Below are positions 54,942 through 64,000 of a stretch of DNA of 64,000 nt, one piece after another (position 1 is the stretch's first letter; every line of letters starts with the position of its first letter). The position numbers and the translations under genes are program-made. Below the pieces are notes generated by a model, which saw nothing but the letters and a program-made list of their open reading frames with translations, was not told the origin of the DNA and ran no database searches. Origin of the DNA: Lumbricus terrestris (taxonomy: Eukaryota > Annelida > Clitellata > Crassiclitellata > Lumbricidae); the NCBI GenBank assembly GCA_949752735.1, contig OX457036.1, forward strand, positions 82,673,505 through 82,737,504, given 5' to 3'.

Positions 54942-57900
54942 ATGGAGAAACTCACGGAACAAAAGCAAGCTAGTATAAAGAAGATGTCTTCTGATCGAAT
55001 AATAAAATTATTAATCGAAGTCGGTCGAGACGTGGAAGAAATCGAAGAGATGTCAAGGGAAAATTTGATGAGAGCCCTAGCAGAGGTGTGGCTAAAGGAA
55101 GCTGAAGAGAAAGGTGCAATAGGTGGTGTTGAGGAGAAACCACAGGCTATGTCTATGGAGGCGTTGATGCAATTTATGATGATGAGGGAGGAACAACGGA
55201 GACAAGAGGAGAAAGAGAAAGAAGAACAACGGAGACGAGAGGATAAAGAGAAAGAGGAGCAGCGGAGACAAGAGGATAAAGAACGGAAACAAGAAGAGAA
55301 AGAGGAGCAACGGAGACGAGAAGAGAAAGAGGAGCAACGGAGACGAGAAGATAAAGAGAAAGAGGAGCAACGGAGACGAGAAGATAAAGAAAGAGTGGAA
55401 AAAGCAGAAAGGTTGAGGCAAGAAGAGATAGAGATACAGAAGCAGCAGTTCCAGCTTCAGTTAGAACAACTGAAAAGAGATCGTGACGAAGCAGAACAAA
55501 GAAGGATGGAACTAATGATAGAATACGAGAGAGCAAGGAAAAGTGATGAAGAAATACGAAAACAGCAGATTGAAGAGCAAAAGGCTCGCGAGGAAGACAA
55601 AGAAGCCATGCGTTTGGTAGAATTGGAAAGAGCCGAAGAGATTCGACAGGAAGAATTGAAAATGGAGAAAGAAAGTTTGGAAAAAGCGGAAAGAGAAAGG
55701 GAAGAACAAGTACAATTGGAACAAAAGAAACTCGCTTTGAAGGAAGCTCAGCTCCGAGAAATGGCTATAGAAAAGGAGGAACGCAGAAAGCAGTTAGAAT
55801 TGTTGCAGCAAAAGATAGAACAAGAAGAACTGCGTAGGGTAGAAGATCAAAATAGACTGAGGGAACGAAATGAAGACGAAAGAAGAAGCCGTGAAGAGTC
55901 AGAACGAAACAGGATTCGAGAAAGTGAGACAATGGTGTCCAAGATTAAAAAGATAGGTGATGCAATGAAACACGTGTTACCAAAGATGCCGTATGATATG
56001 ATGGAGGTGCCATTATATTTTGAGACAGTTGAGAATGCATTCAACAGTTTTACGGTGGAAAAGCAGTTTTGGGTCAAATTGCTGTTGCCACTAATGACGC
56101 CAAGAGCGAGAACGGTGTTGAACCGATTGTCTTTTGATGATCTAGACGATTACGACATAGTGAAAGAACATTTACTGAAAGAATTCAAATTGACAGCGAG
56201 AGAATATCGATCACGATTTGGAGAAGCGAAGAAAACGGCAGAAGAGACATACACTATGTTTACAGCAAGATTGAAGAATCTGTTGAACTATTATGTCAGA
56301 AGTAGACGAGTGGGCAAAGACTATGAGAAGTTATTTGATCTGTTGGTGGCGGATAAGTTGAAAGAATGTCTACCACCGGGTCCACTACAGTTCGTACTAG
56401 CAAAAGAGGGTACTGAATGCTTCGAAGCTAGTAATGTTGCAGAACTCACAGACATACACGTGAACAATCGAATTGGTCTAATGTTTCAAGACAAACCGAA
56501 ATATGAAGCATGGGGTAATAGTTCGAAGCAACCCAGGTGGAATAGTAATAACAAAGAAACAGGAAACCAAGCCAGAAGTAATGAAGCAAGGAATGATGGT
56601 GCTCCTGGAAGACAGTTTAGTCAAGATAGAAGAGAAGCAACGGGTGACAGACAAATATACAGTCGAATTCCAGCGATGGGACGCCAAAGAGAAAACAATG
56701 CAGCGTACAATTACAGGCGGGAGAGCACTGAACAGAGAGGGATTGGTAAGAAACGTTGCCATAATTGTCAGTCAGACAAACATCTGATAAAGGATTGTCG
56801 AGTACCACCAAGAATGACAAATCTGAGAAATAGATTTACTCGAAGTGCAGAAAATCTCAGAGTAAATCAGATCCAAGTAATGAATGCACCGAATCAGCCG
56901 GAAGAACAAGACAACCGCGAAACGGAAGTGAAGTCAGTAATGAAGTGCACGCCTCAATTTGCTATACAGAGAGAAATAGTAAATTCTGCTCCCATCAAAG
57001 ATACTGGTCGAGAAACTGAAAGCAAAGATGAGTGTCAACGTACAAAGAAGTCATTACTACAGCATGTCAATGTAGAGATACGTGGAAATGATGACAGTAA
57101 TTGTCAGCCTGTGCAAGTCAAAGCGCTGATTGACTCTGGTACTGAGATTCCAGTAATCAATGAGGAATTGTTGAAAGGAGCGACAGTGGAAGAAATTGGT
57201 AGAGTACATTTGCAATGTGTGGCTGGAGAACCCATTCCAGCTAAGTTGGTGAAAATCGAAGTGCGGATGAGTTGTCATAACGAAGGAGGAGATCTGAAAG
57301 ACAAGGGAGTAAATATCGCACCATATTTAACCTTGGTGTGTGCCAGCATTCCGGCAGTCTTGTGCAAAGATAACAAAGAAAAGTTCTTGCTGCATCCAGA
57401 GATAATCGCAGAACTGAAAGAGGTTCCACCAGTGAGTGTATTGCAAGGAGAATTGCAAGCGAATGTGACTACAAGAGCACAGAGTCGGAGAAGAGAAGTG
57501 GAAGAAGGAGAAGAGGAAAAGTCAAATGAAAGTTTGCTAGATGAGGACACCGAAAGCGATGATGAACAAAGCGTTCAAGAAGAAGAAGAAGGAGTAACAT
57601 CCGGGAACAATGAAATTGAAGAAGAGATGGTTGCATGTGAGCGTGATGATTATGATGATTTTGGGAGTGATGGTGAAATGGACACGAGTATGAGAGATTT
57701 GTTTGCCGAGAACACAAGTGATGAAAGACAATTGGCAGACGCGAAGAAGTTTGAAGAGCAACAGAGAAATGACGAGTCACTGAGGTCGTTGGGGAGGATA
57801 GCTGAAGACAAAGGATCAGAGTTTAGTGTGGTGAATGGTTTGATGTATAAGAAGCATCAAATGTTGGATCAGTTGGTGTATCAGTTGGTGTTGCCGAAGG

Positions 57901-58910
57901 AAAGAAGAATTCAGGTGATGGAATTGGCGCACGAGTCAGTATTTGGCGGACACTTGGGAGAAGAGAAGACAAGGGAACGTATCAAGTTGTCCTTTGTGTG
58001 GCCAAGAATGCGTAGAGATGTGGTGAAATTCTGCAAGTCCTGTGAGAAGTGTCAGTTGAAAGCACGAAGTTTGGTAATGGATCGAGTGCCGATTACACCA
58101 ATACCAAGGGAGGATGTGCCGTTCAGAAGAATGACCATGGACGTCGTAGGACCAATCGAACCGACGTCAGCAGCAGGGCATAAGTATTGCCTGTGCATCG
58201 TGGACTCATGTACAAGATGGCCGACAATATTCTTGATGAAATCATTGACTGCTAAGGCTGTATGCGAAGCTTTGATGAAGCTGTTCATGGATGTGGGAGT
58301 TCCGTCAGTGATAACGAGTGATAGAGGGACGAATTTTACAGCCAGTCTAACAAGAGAATTTCTGAAACTGATGGGGTGTTGTCCTCGATTCGATTCGCCA
58401 GGACATCCAGAAGCGGCAGGATTGGTGGAGAGATGGAATCAAACGTTCAAGAAGATGATTCATCATGTCGTTGTGGAAAATCCGAGACAGTGGCATAAAA
58501 TTATTCCATTTACAGTTTGGGCATTGAGAGAAGTGCCTAATGCAACTACCGGAGTGGCACCGTATCTACTAGTCTATGGAAAGTTGCCGAGAGGGCCACT
58601 AACCATTCTTAAAGAAAGCTGGACCAAAGAGATAAATCTACCACCGAACATTGGAGTGCAACCGGCAAAGTACTTGAAGAATTTAAGAGCAGACATGGAA
58701 AAGGCCTTGACATTCGCTGAGAGCTGTGCTGAAGAAAAGCAAAAACAATACGCCAGTCAATATAACAAAAGAGCAAAAGATAAAGAATTCGAACCAGGAG
58801 AAAACGTCATCGTGCTGTATCCAACGTCAACCAATAAATTGATCTCGCGATGGCATGGTCCATGCACGGTCTTGCAAAGAAGATCCAAATATTCGTATCT
58901 GTGGACATGA
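54942..58910 (+). CDS. Gag-protease-integrase polyprotein of Gmr1-like element
   Basis: 1322 codons from the first good ATG after the leader. Residues about 80-330 are an extreme Glu/Arg/Lys/Gln coiled coil with repeated KEKEEQRRREDK. A capsid-like domain (about 340-510) contains EYRSRFGEAKKTAEETY. A zinc knuckle CHNCQSDKHLIKDC lies at about 604-617 and an aspartic protease with LIDSGTEIPVI at about 728. An acidic linker leads to an integrase: an HHCC finger (HESVFGGHLGEEKT to CKSCEKCQ, about 995-1035) and the catalytic triad in TMDVVGPI (about 1066), TSDRGTNF (about 1126) and GLVERWNQ (about 1162). A C-terminal SRWHGPCTVL segment resembles the GPY/F domain, which then runs out of frame and stops at 58910. 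RT continues in another frame at 58850. Confidence 0.9.
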   Translation: MEKLTEQKQASIKKMSSDRIIKLLIEVGRDVEEIEEMSRENLMRALAEVWLKEAEEKGAIGGVEEKPQAMSMEALMQFMMMREEQRRQEEKEKEEQRRREDKEKEEQRRQEDKERKQEEKEEQRRREEKEEQRRREDKEKEEQRRREDKERVEKAERLRQEEIEIQKQQFQLQLEQLKRDRDEAEQRRMELMIEYERARKSDEEIRKQQIEEQKAREEDKEAMRLVELERAEEIRQEELKMEKESLEKAEREREEQVQLEQKKLALKEAQLREMAIEKEERRKQLELLQQKIEQEELRRVEDQNRLRERNEDERRSREESERNRIRESETMVSKIKKIGDAMKHVLPKMPYDMMEVPLYFETVENAFNSFTVEKQFWVKLLLPLMTPRARTVLNRLSFDDLDDYDIVKEHLLKEFKLTAREYRSRFGEAKKTAEETYTMFTARLKNLLNYYVRSRRVGKDYEKLFDLLVADKLKECLPPGPLQFVLAKEGTECFEASNVAELTDIHVNNRIGLMFQDKPKYEAWGNSSKQPRWNSNNKETGNQARSNEARNDGAPGRQFSQDRREATGDRQIYSRIPAMGRQRENNAAYNYRRESTEQRGIGKKRCHNCQSDKHLIKDCRVPPRMTNLRNRFTRSAENLRVNQIQVMNAPNQPEEQDNRETEVKSVMKCTPQFAIQREIVNSAPIKDTGRETESKDECQRTKKSLLQHVNVEIRGNDDSNCQPVQVKALIDSGTEIPVINEELLKGATVEEIGRVHLQCVAGEPIPAKLVKIEVRMSCHNEGGDLKDKGVNIAPYLTLVCASIPAVLCKDNKEKFLLHPEIIAELKEVPPVSVLQGELQANVTTRAQSRRREVEEGEEEKSNESLLDEDTESDDEQSVQEEEEGVTSGNNEIEEEMVACERDDYDDFGSDGEMDTSMRDLFAENTSDERQLADAKKFEEQQRNDESLRSLGRIAEDKGSEFSVVNGLMYKKHQMLDQLVYQLVLPKERRIQVMELAHESVFGGHLGEEKTRERIKLSFVWPRMRRDVVKFCKSCEKCQLKARSLVMDRVPITPIPREDVPFRRMTMDVVGPIEPTSAAGHKYCLCIVDSCTRWPTIFLMKSLTAKAVCEALMKLFMDVGVPSVITSDRGTNFTASLTREFLKLMGCCPRFDSPGHPEAAGLVERWNQTFKKMIHHVVVENPRQWHKIIPFTVWALREVPNATTGVAPYLLVYGKLPRGPLTILKESWTKEINLPPNIGVQPAKYLKNLRADMEKALTFAESCAEEKQKQYASQYNKRAKDKEFEPGENVIVLYPTSTNKLISRWHGPCTVLQRRSKYSYLWT

Positions 58911-59707
58911 ACGAAAACGGTCGACGGATTATTCATGCTAACAAGATGAGGAAGTTCATTACGAGAACATTGTCTTGTGGTCTGATCGTGGAAGAGGATG
59001 ACGAATTTGTATCAGTGGTAGAAATACCGCTGAAGGAAGACTATTCAGAGACAAAACAGAAGTCACTCCAATTGGATTACGAACAAATTGGACATCTGAC
59101 GAGCGAACAGCAGAAACAATTACTTGATGTACTGAATCGATATGCAGACAGATTTTCAGATAAACCTGGACTATGTACATTAGTAGAACACGAAGTGGTG
59201 CTGAGACCAGACTTTCGAGAAAAGGAATTCATGGCATATCGAATACCACTAATATACCGAGCAGAAGTGGAAAAACAAATACAAGAGATGCTGAAAGAAA
59301 ACATCATCCAACCATCGTCAAGCAGAATGGCAAGTCCACTTGTCATTGTCAAAAAGAAGGATGGATCCTTGAGATTGGCTTGTGACTACAGATACATTAA
59401 CTCTTTTACTGAGAACTGCAGATATCCTATGCCAATCGTCAACGATGTCTTGAGCAAAGTCGGAAAATCCAAGTTCATTTCTGTTATGGACTGTCGCAGC
59501 GCATATTGGACTTGTCCTGTGAAAAAGAGTGACCAATGGAAGACTGCGTTTGTTACACATAATGGACTGTATGAATTTACGCGTGTTCCTTTTGGAATGA
59601 TTAACTCTGGACGGACTTTTGTAAAAGCGATAAATATGATTTTGCAACCGATTCATGATTTTACTGAACCTTATGTTGATGACATTGCAGTGCATTCTAA
59701 TGATTGA
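58850..59707 (+). pseudogene. Reverse transcriptase portion of pol, 5' part (frame break and premature TGA)
   Basis: This frame is offset by -1 from the upstream polyprotein and overlaps it by about 60 bases. It carries the end of the integrase C-terminal region and then RT: MASPLVIVKKKDGSLRLACD, FISVMDCRSAYW, RVPFGMINSGRTF and the YVDD active site (59672-59683). It ends at TGA (59705-59707), right after HSND, where gypsy RTs usually have Trp; a TGG-to-TGA change is the simplest reading. The listed ATG is probably not a real start, since the segment should be part of one polyprotein. I saw no typical slippery heptamer at the overlap, so a mutation is likelier than programmed frameshifting. 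Confidence 0.85.
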
Positions 59708-60475
59708 GACATTCATTTGAGACATTTGGAGTTATTTTTGAAACAAATAAGACTGCATAATGTAACATTGAACTTGAAGAAATGTGTGTTTGGTAAGAGT
59801 GAGGTGAAGTTCATCGGTCACCTTATAGGATCAGGGAAGAAGATGATGAATCCAGACAGGATTGACAGTTTAATTAATTTGAAGAAACCTGAAACCAGGA
59901 AGGAAGTGAAGCAAGTCTTAGGATTTTTTGGGTTTTACAGACAGTTTATTTGTAATTTTGCTGAAATTGCTAAACCATTGACAGACTTAACCAGCAAGAA
60001 AGTACCTGAGAACATTGTTTGGACTGATGCACATCAGAAAGCCTTTGATTCCCTTAAACAGATTGTCTTGTCAAATGTGATTCTATATATGTTTGAGGTT
60101 GGGAAACCATTTAATTTGTACTGTGATAGCAGTGATTTTGCTGTGGGAGCTGTTCTGTCTCAGGTGGACGAGGAAGGGATAGAACGTCCCGTTTCATTTA
60201 TCAGTCAGAAGCTGACAGATACCCAGAGGAGATGGGCGACGATTGAGAAGGAAGCCTATGCAATCATATGGGCTTTAAACAAGTTGAAAGAAATTCTTAT
60301 TGGTTCTAAAATCAATGTGTTTACAGACCATAATCCTTTAGTTTATTTGACTGAATCAATGTCGAAATCTGCTAAATTAGTCAGATGGTCTTTATCATTG
60401 CAAAATTTTGACATTCTATTGAACTATAAGAAAGGTAAATTGAATGTAGTAGCCGATTGTCTGTCTAGATTGTAG
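59708..60475 (+). pseudogene. RT thumb and RNase H portion of pol, 3' part
   Basis: It continues in the same frame after the TGA and runs to a TAG at 60473-60475. It includes the RT connection (LNLKKCVFGKSEVKFIGHLI, VLGFFGFYRQFI) and RNase H with its acidic residues in YCDSSDFAVGAVLSQ, KEAYAIIWAL, FTDHNPL and VVADCLSRL. The polyprotein ends with RNase H, with no integrase after it, which confirms the unusual order. The next 113 bases lead to the 3' LTR. Confidence 0.9.
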
Positions 60476-60568
60476 TGTAAGATATTTTATGATGTATTAT
60501 GTTATGGACTATTTGCATTGTTTAGTTAAGATACGTTCGCTAATTTTTATAGATAATTAGCTCTCTTT

Positions 60569-60585
60569 AAAAGAAAGGAGGGAGG
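60569..60585 (+). promoter_or_regulatory. Polypurine tract of Gmr1-like element
   Basis: AAAAGAAAGGAGGGAGG lies three bases before the 3' LTR, as expected for plus-strand priming. Confidence 0.7.
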
Positions 60586-60588
60586 TAA

Positions 60589-60767
60589 TGTGAGCTAATT
60601 TTGTATAGTGTATGTGGTCAGCTAAGGGGTGAGCGTACGAATAGACCAGCTCAAGGTCAGCTAATTGTTAAGCGTACGGACAGACAGACTTGCAGGTGGC
60701 AGACTGGCGGGAAAGTTGGCGCGGCTCGGCCGACCGTCGCCGGAGAGCGCGAGAGAAAGAAACAGAC

Positions 60768-60803
<36 letters not shown>

Positions 60804-61200
60804 GGAGAGAGGCAGAGAGAAGGACAGAGCGGCAGGGGGAAGAGTGTACGCCCAGACAGTGAGATAAGTTGTTGAAGGAGTGCTAGTAGTGTAAGACGTT
60901 TTAGAGAACAGTGGAGTGTGTGTTGAAAACTTTAGAGAGCAGTAAGATATTAAGGTTGCGTTGCTGTCACAGAATTGAATCGCTTGTCGTCGTTGATGCA
61001 TTGTTGTGTTATTTGCGAATATTAAAACGGAGAAGAAAATACAAGAAACAGATCTTGGTTGTAAGTGAACAAGTTAAGAACTTTAGAAACTTATACACTA
61101 GCCTTAGATACCGTCATACAGGGAATAGGTTAGGGCTAGGCTGCGCTACAGAACAGTAAGAAGAGACTGGAGAAATCGTCAGTGATTGTGGAAATTGACA
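60589..61200 (+). repeat. 3' LTR
   Basis: 612 bp, starting TGTGAGCTAATTTTG and ending GGAAATTGACA. It is nearly identical to the 5' LTR apart from a longer CAGA repeat (about 60760-60802) and a few substitutions. Confidence 0.9.
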
Positions 61201-61251
61201 ACATCATTTAAAAAATAAACGGGGAAATTTTAGGACACTATAGCCTATAAC

Positions 61252-61430
61252 CAGTGGCGTAACAATAGGGTAGACTGGGTAGACAAAGTCTAATTACGGG
61301 CCCCCGAGTGTAGAGGCCCCAGAGGGCCAGAGGGGCCCCGAGTTCCTAGTTACGCCACTGTTATAAGTGATAATACATTTCAATATTCACATTTTGTCTA
61401 GGGGCCCCCGAGTTCCTAGTTACGCCACTG
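61252..61430. mobile_element. hAT-type MITE, 179 bp, with duplicated right end
   Basis: Perfect 8-bp duplication CCTATAAC (61244-61251, 61431-61438). The ends are CAGTGGCGTAAC and GTTACGCCACTG without the G at one side. The right-terminal stretch ending AGTTCCTAGTTACGCCACTG occurs twice (ending 61360 and 61430), so two possible right ends exist. The duplication shows the outer one was used. Confidence 0.8.
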
Positions 61431-61764
61431 CCTATAACTAGTACCAATCTTCCCGACAATAATAAATTTTATACTTTCCAAGAAAATATATTTTAGCATT
61501 GTTGTACTTTTAATTTTCTTGATTTTAGGTTCTATCCGACGCCGGTTTAGGTCTAGGCCTGCATGTAGGGATTGTAAGCTATATACGTCACTCACTTACA
61601 AAGAAATGAAATATTCATAACTAGGTCATTGCTTAAATTATTCCCCACTAACCAGTCAGTTAATACGCAATGCATAACCTGAGAAAGTTACACATAATAT
61701 CATAGGCTACGGACCCCACGGTATTTCTTATTGGTGTCCCATGGACGCATCGTTAATTTATTTG

Positions 61765-61865
61765 TGCGTCCATCCACAACTACAGTGCGTCCATGGACGC
61801 ACCGCCTTTATTTTTGTGCGTCCGGCGTCAAAATTTGTGCGTCCGGGACGCACGGACGCACGTTA
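61765..61865. repeat. GTGCGTCC minisatellite
   Basis: About seven irregularly spaced copies of GTGCGTCC or its variants, with GGACGCAC complements, within 100 bp. Confidence 0.6.
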
Positions 61866-62804
61866 ACGGAATCACTGTTCCCCAATGACTCGATCTGCAG
61901 GCTCTTTCTTTCGTCTTCTCAAGGTTTTTCTTTTTTGGCCAGGCCTGGGTTGGGAGTGCCTCTGAGTAGATTTTTCAATCAATCAATCAATATCCCTAGG
62001 CACAGTGCCCGTATAGGAGCCCGACGCCACTCTCTGTCTGAGTCTGTCTCTTTTAATTTCTTTTAATGGTTTCTATATAAATTCATGTGATTGATTGTTT
62101 GAATTCGTAAAAACAGATTGCATTCTGAGCCCGCAGCGTAAGCTTACACAAAAATAATAATATAGACCTAATGACTCCGTTTCATAATGCGTTGCATGGC
62201 ACTTGAGTTCCGATTTGAATAGGTAGGCCTATTACTGTATAAGTGCTTAAATAAGCAATAAAACTTATAGCTCTTACTATAGCATTTCTCACTGATTTCA
62301 AGATCAATCTGCCTGTCATAGGAAACTTCATAAGGGCCCCACACATGTGCAAAAGTTGAGTATGTTAAAATTAGTAGTTTTCGAATTTGCAATTTGTTCA
62401 GAGATTTAAGCCCATTTTTGCTGTAACAATATTATTAACAATGATGAAAAATATTCCTGTTGCATTTGTGGGGGCCCCATAAAGTGTGGGGCCCCTGTTC
62501 GGCCGAACATGTTGAACATGCCTTAATCCGACCCGGGTGATCCATGGCTTACTGTAAGCACAAAGGCTTTGCTACATGGACTTTTGTTAATATTTAGGAC
62601 ATAAATTTTGGACATAACATGTTGAACATGCTTGCTTTGGGACCGCTGTATTAAATAAATTTTTATGTGCGTGGCGGACTTATAATTGTCGGTTCCCACA
62701 ATGGGCCATTAGAAGATAATCTCAGCACCCGGGACCGTTTGGTGATTCTATAAGGTTGGGCCCCACAGTTTTGCTGAACATTGCCTCCACATTTGTTAAT
62801 CCGC

Positions 62805-62932
62805 TGCGGGACATGACAAGACATCATAGGACAAGACATCATAATACTAACCGGACATGATATGACATCACAGGACAGGGCTTCACAGGCTATGACATAT
62901 GACTTCACAGGACATGACAACACAGGATATAT
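62805..62932. repeat. Degenerate GGACATGACATCACA tandem repeat
   Basis: Around eight imperfect copies of a 14-20 bp unit built on GGACATGACATCACA, directly before the hAT-type element at 62939. Confidence 0.6.
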
Positions 62933-62938
62933 GCCGCT

Positions 62939-63320
62939 CATGGGCGGAGTTTAGTTTTCGTTCTTGGGGGGCTGGAAAATTTCGTCCAGGACTAGCCTCG
63001 CCGAATTTTTTTTTCCCGGCCCCAAAAAGTTGACTAGGCTACCTTTTTTTAAGTCGTCAAATTCCAAACTCATGAAAAGTACTATATTCCCACGGCCAAA
63101 AAAAGTTGACGACCTTTTTTTAGTCGTCAAGTTCCAAACTCATGAAAAGTAGCCTACTACATTTCCTTGGCCCAAAAAGTCGATGACCTTTTTTTAGTCA
63201 TTCGAACAATTTCGCGTGGGATTAAGCCCGAAAAGATACCATTTACACGGTAAAATATTTTTACTCTGGGTCTTCTTGGGGAGGCTTAGCCCCCCTAGCC
63301 CCTGATAAACTCCGCCCATG
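62939..63320. mobile_element. hAT-type MITE, 382 bp
   Basis: Perfect 8-bp duplication ATGCCGCT (62931-62938, 63321-63328) and perfect 15-bp inverted ends CATGGGCGGAGTTTA / TAAACTCCGCCCATG. The interior repeats a roughly 75-bp unit with TTTTTTTAGTCGTCAA and TTCCAAACTCATGAAAAG. Confidence 0.8.
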
Positions 63321-64000
63321 ATGCCGCTTAATTCAACACTTAGGCCTACCCAAAAAATATTATGCGTTGTGGCATACTGGGTATGTGTGTGCAATCCACT
63401 CAAAAATTACAAGGCTTGAAACAGCAAACATCGAATCATGGACCAATGCCCCTAACGTATTGACCGCCAGGTGTAGTAGGCTACTTGCAAGACATTACGC
63501 ACAGGCGCGATTTATAGGGATTTCCCCTATTAAAATGTGCAACACACGAACAATAAGAATTGTTTATTGCATAAACATCTGCTTCGCGTGTATCGAGCTG
63601 AGCTTTCGTATTGACTGCAAATCGATCCGTTCAACCACCATCCACAATTAAACAGGTGGCCTAGCTATAGGCTATTATAGGCTTGGCTAATTCTGTCTCG
63701 ATATGCGTGGCCTGTATGCAGTTACGTGCAGATATTGGCCTTCCGCCGTTGTTATGCCTACACGTGGTTGGTGATTGGCAATTGAAGCTGTAGACGCCGT
63801 CCCCCCTAGAGTCATCTTGTGACTTGTGAGGCGATTGCGTTCGGTCATGAGATTGATTAGGGAGCATTTTTCAGGCATCTGCAGGCAACGGATTTGTATG
63901 CACGCAGGTCTAAAGAAAACCTTGTGTCGAACAAGGTTAGTAGACTTGTGTACCTGTATACACTTACAATTAATTAATGCGAATGTTAGCGAATTATGAA

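Larger units (their letters stand above)
53923..61200 (+). mobile_element. Complete LTR retrotransposon, Gmr1-like Ty3/gypsy (integrase before RT)
   Basis: The 5' LTR (53923-54518) and 3' LTR (60589-61200) begin TG and end TTGACA. A perfect 5-bp duplication ACATC flanks the element (53918-53922, 61201-61205). A primer-site candidate follows the 5' LTR and a polypurine tract precedes the 3' LTR. The coding order is gag, protease, integrase, reverse transcriptase, RNase H. Ty3/gypsy elements normally place integrase last; the reversed order is characteristic of the Gmr1-like lineage described from deuterostomes. Apart from CAGA-repeat length and a few bases the LTRs look identical, so insertion is recent. 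Two breaks in pol (frame change near 58890-58910, TGA at 59705) suggest this copy is inactive. Confidence 0.9.
61206..64000. other. Right flank; no genes recognised
   Basis: It contains two hAT-type elements, two short degenerate tandem arrays and scattered AGGCCTA motifs. Small open frames (for example near 63367-63651 and 63661-63878) show no recognised family or splice structure. Confidence 0.45.

Noticed and set aside
61731..62066. 111-codon open frame
   Set aside because: It is composed largely of the GTGCGTCC minisatellite and flanking low-complexity sequence.

Overview
The window is nuclear DNA from an animal. It holds four intron-containing, conserved housekeeping-type genes and a dense load of transposable elements. 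The genes are: a NECAP endocytic adaptor (+, 10026-20651, 6 exons), triosephosphate isomerase (-, 26385-31716, 6 exons), a UBL7-like ubiquitin-like/UBA protein (+, 33216-40131, 8 exons) and a casein kinase 1 family kinase nearest CK1 gamma (-, 42557-50451, 9 exons). I rebuilt all four by hand from splice sites; reading phase closes at every junction and gives proteins of 299, 252, 311 and 434 residues. NECAP and TPI are convergent. TPI and UBL7 are divergent from a 1.5-kb shared upstream region. Compact introns, common AGGCCTA motifs and an integrase-before-reverse-transcriptase LTR element (a lineage known from deuterostomes) fit an invertebrate deuterostome such as a tunicate, echinoderm or hemichordate. 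The species is not determined.

Left part (1-10025): an LTR retrotransposon unit with a gag-protease ORF whose end looks like the tail of a pol polyprotein (RT, RNase H and integrase absent) and a second, unrecognised 293-codon ORF. A second, truncated and nearly identical copy follows at an offset of exactly 6112 bases. Beyond it are a small hAT-type element and a decayed non-LTR retrotransposon end.

Middle part (10026-50451): the four genes. Their introns and flanks hold a 2.6-kb foldback element, a 433-bp foldback element, a matching pair of 63-bp TTAA elements, tRNA-derived SINEs, LINE ends, a satellite block, an ATGT microsatellite and many short elements with 8-bp target duplications. 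TPI appears to use two GC-AG introns.

Right part (50452-64000): a tRNA-like SINE, a 1.1-kb hAT-type element, a complete 7.3-kb LTR retrotransposon with an ACATC target duplication and near-identical LTRs (gag, protease, integrase, then RT and RNase H), and two more hAT-type elements.

In all, eleven non-autonomous elements with hAT-like ends and perfect 8-bp target duplications lie in 64 kb, with no hAT transposase in view. No rRNA, CRISPR array, operon or bacterial gene was seen. No wholly new cellular system is demonstrated. The best candidates for undescribed biology are the gag-protease element with its orphan ORF, the long foldback element and the hAT-type families.
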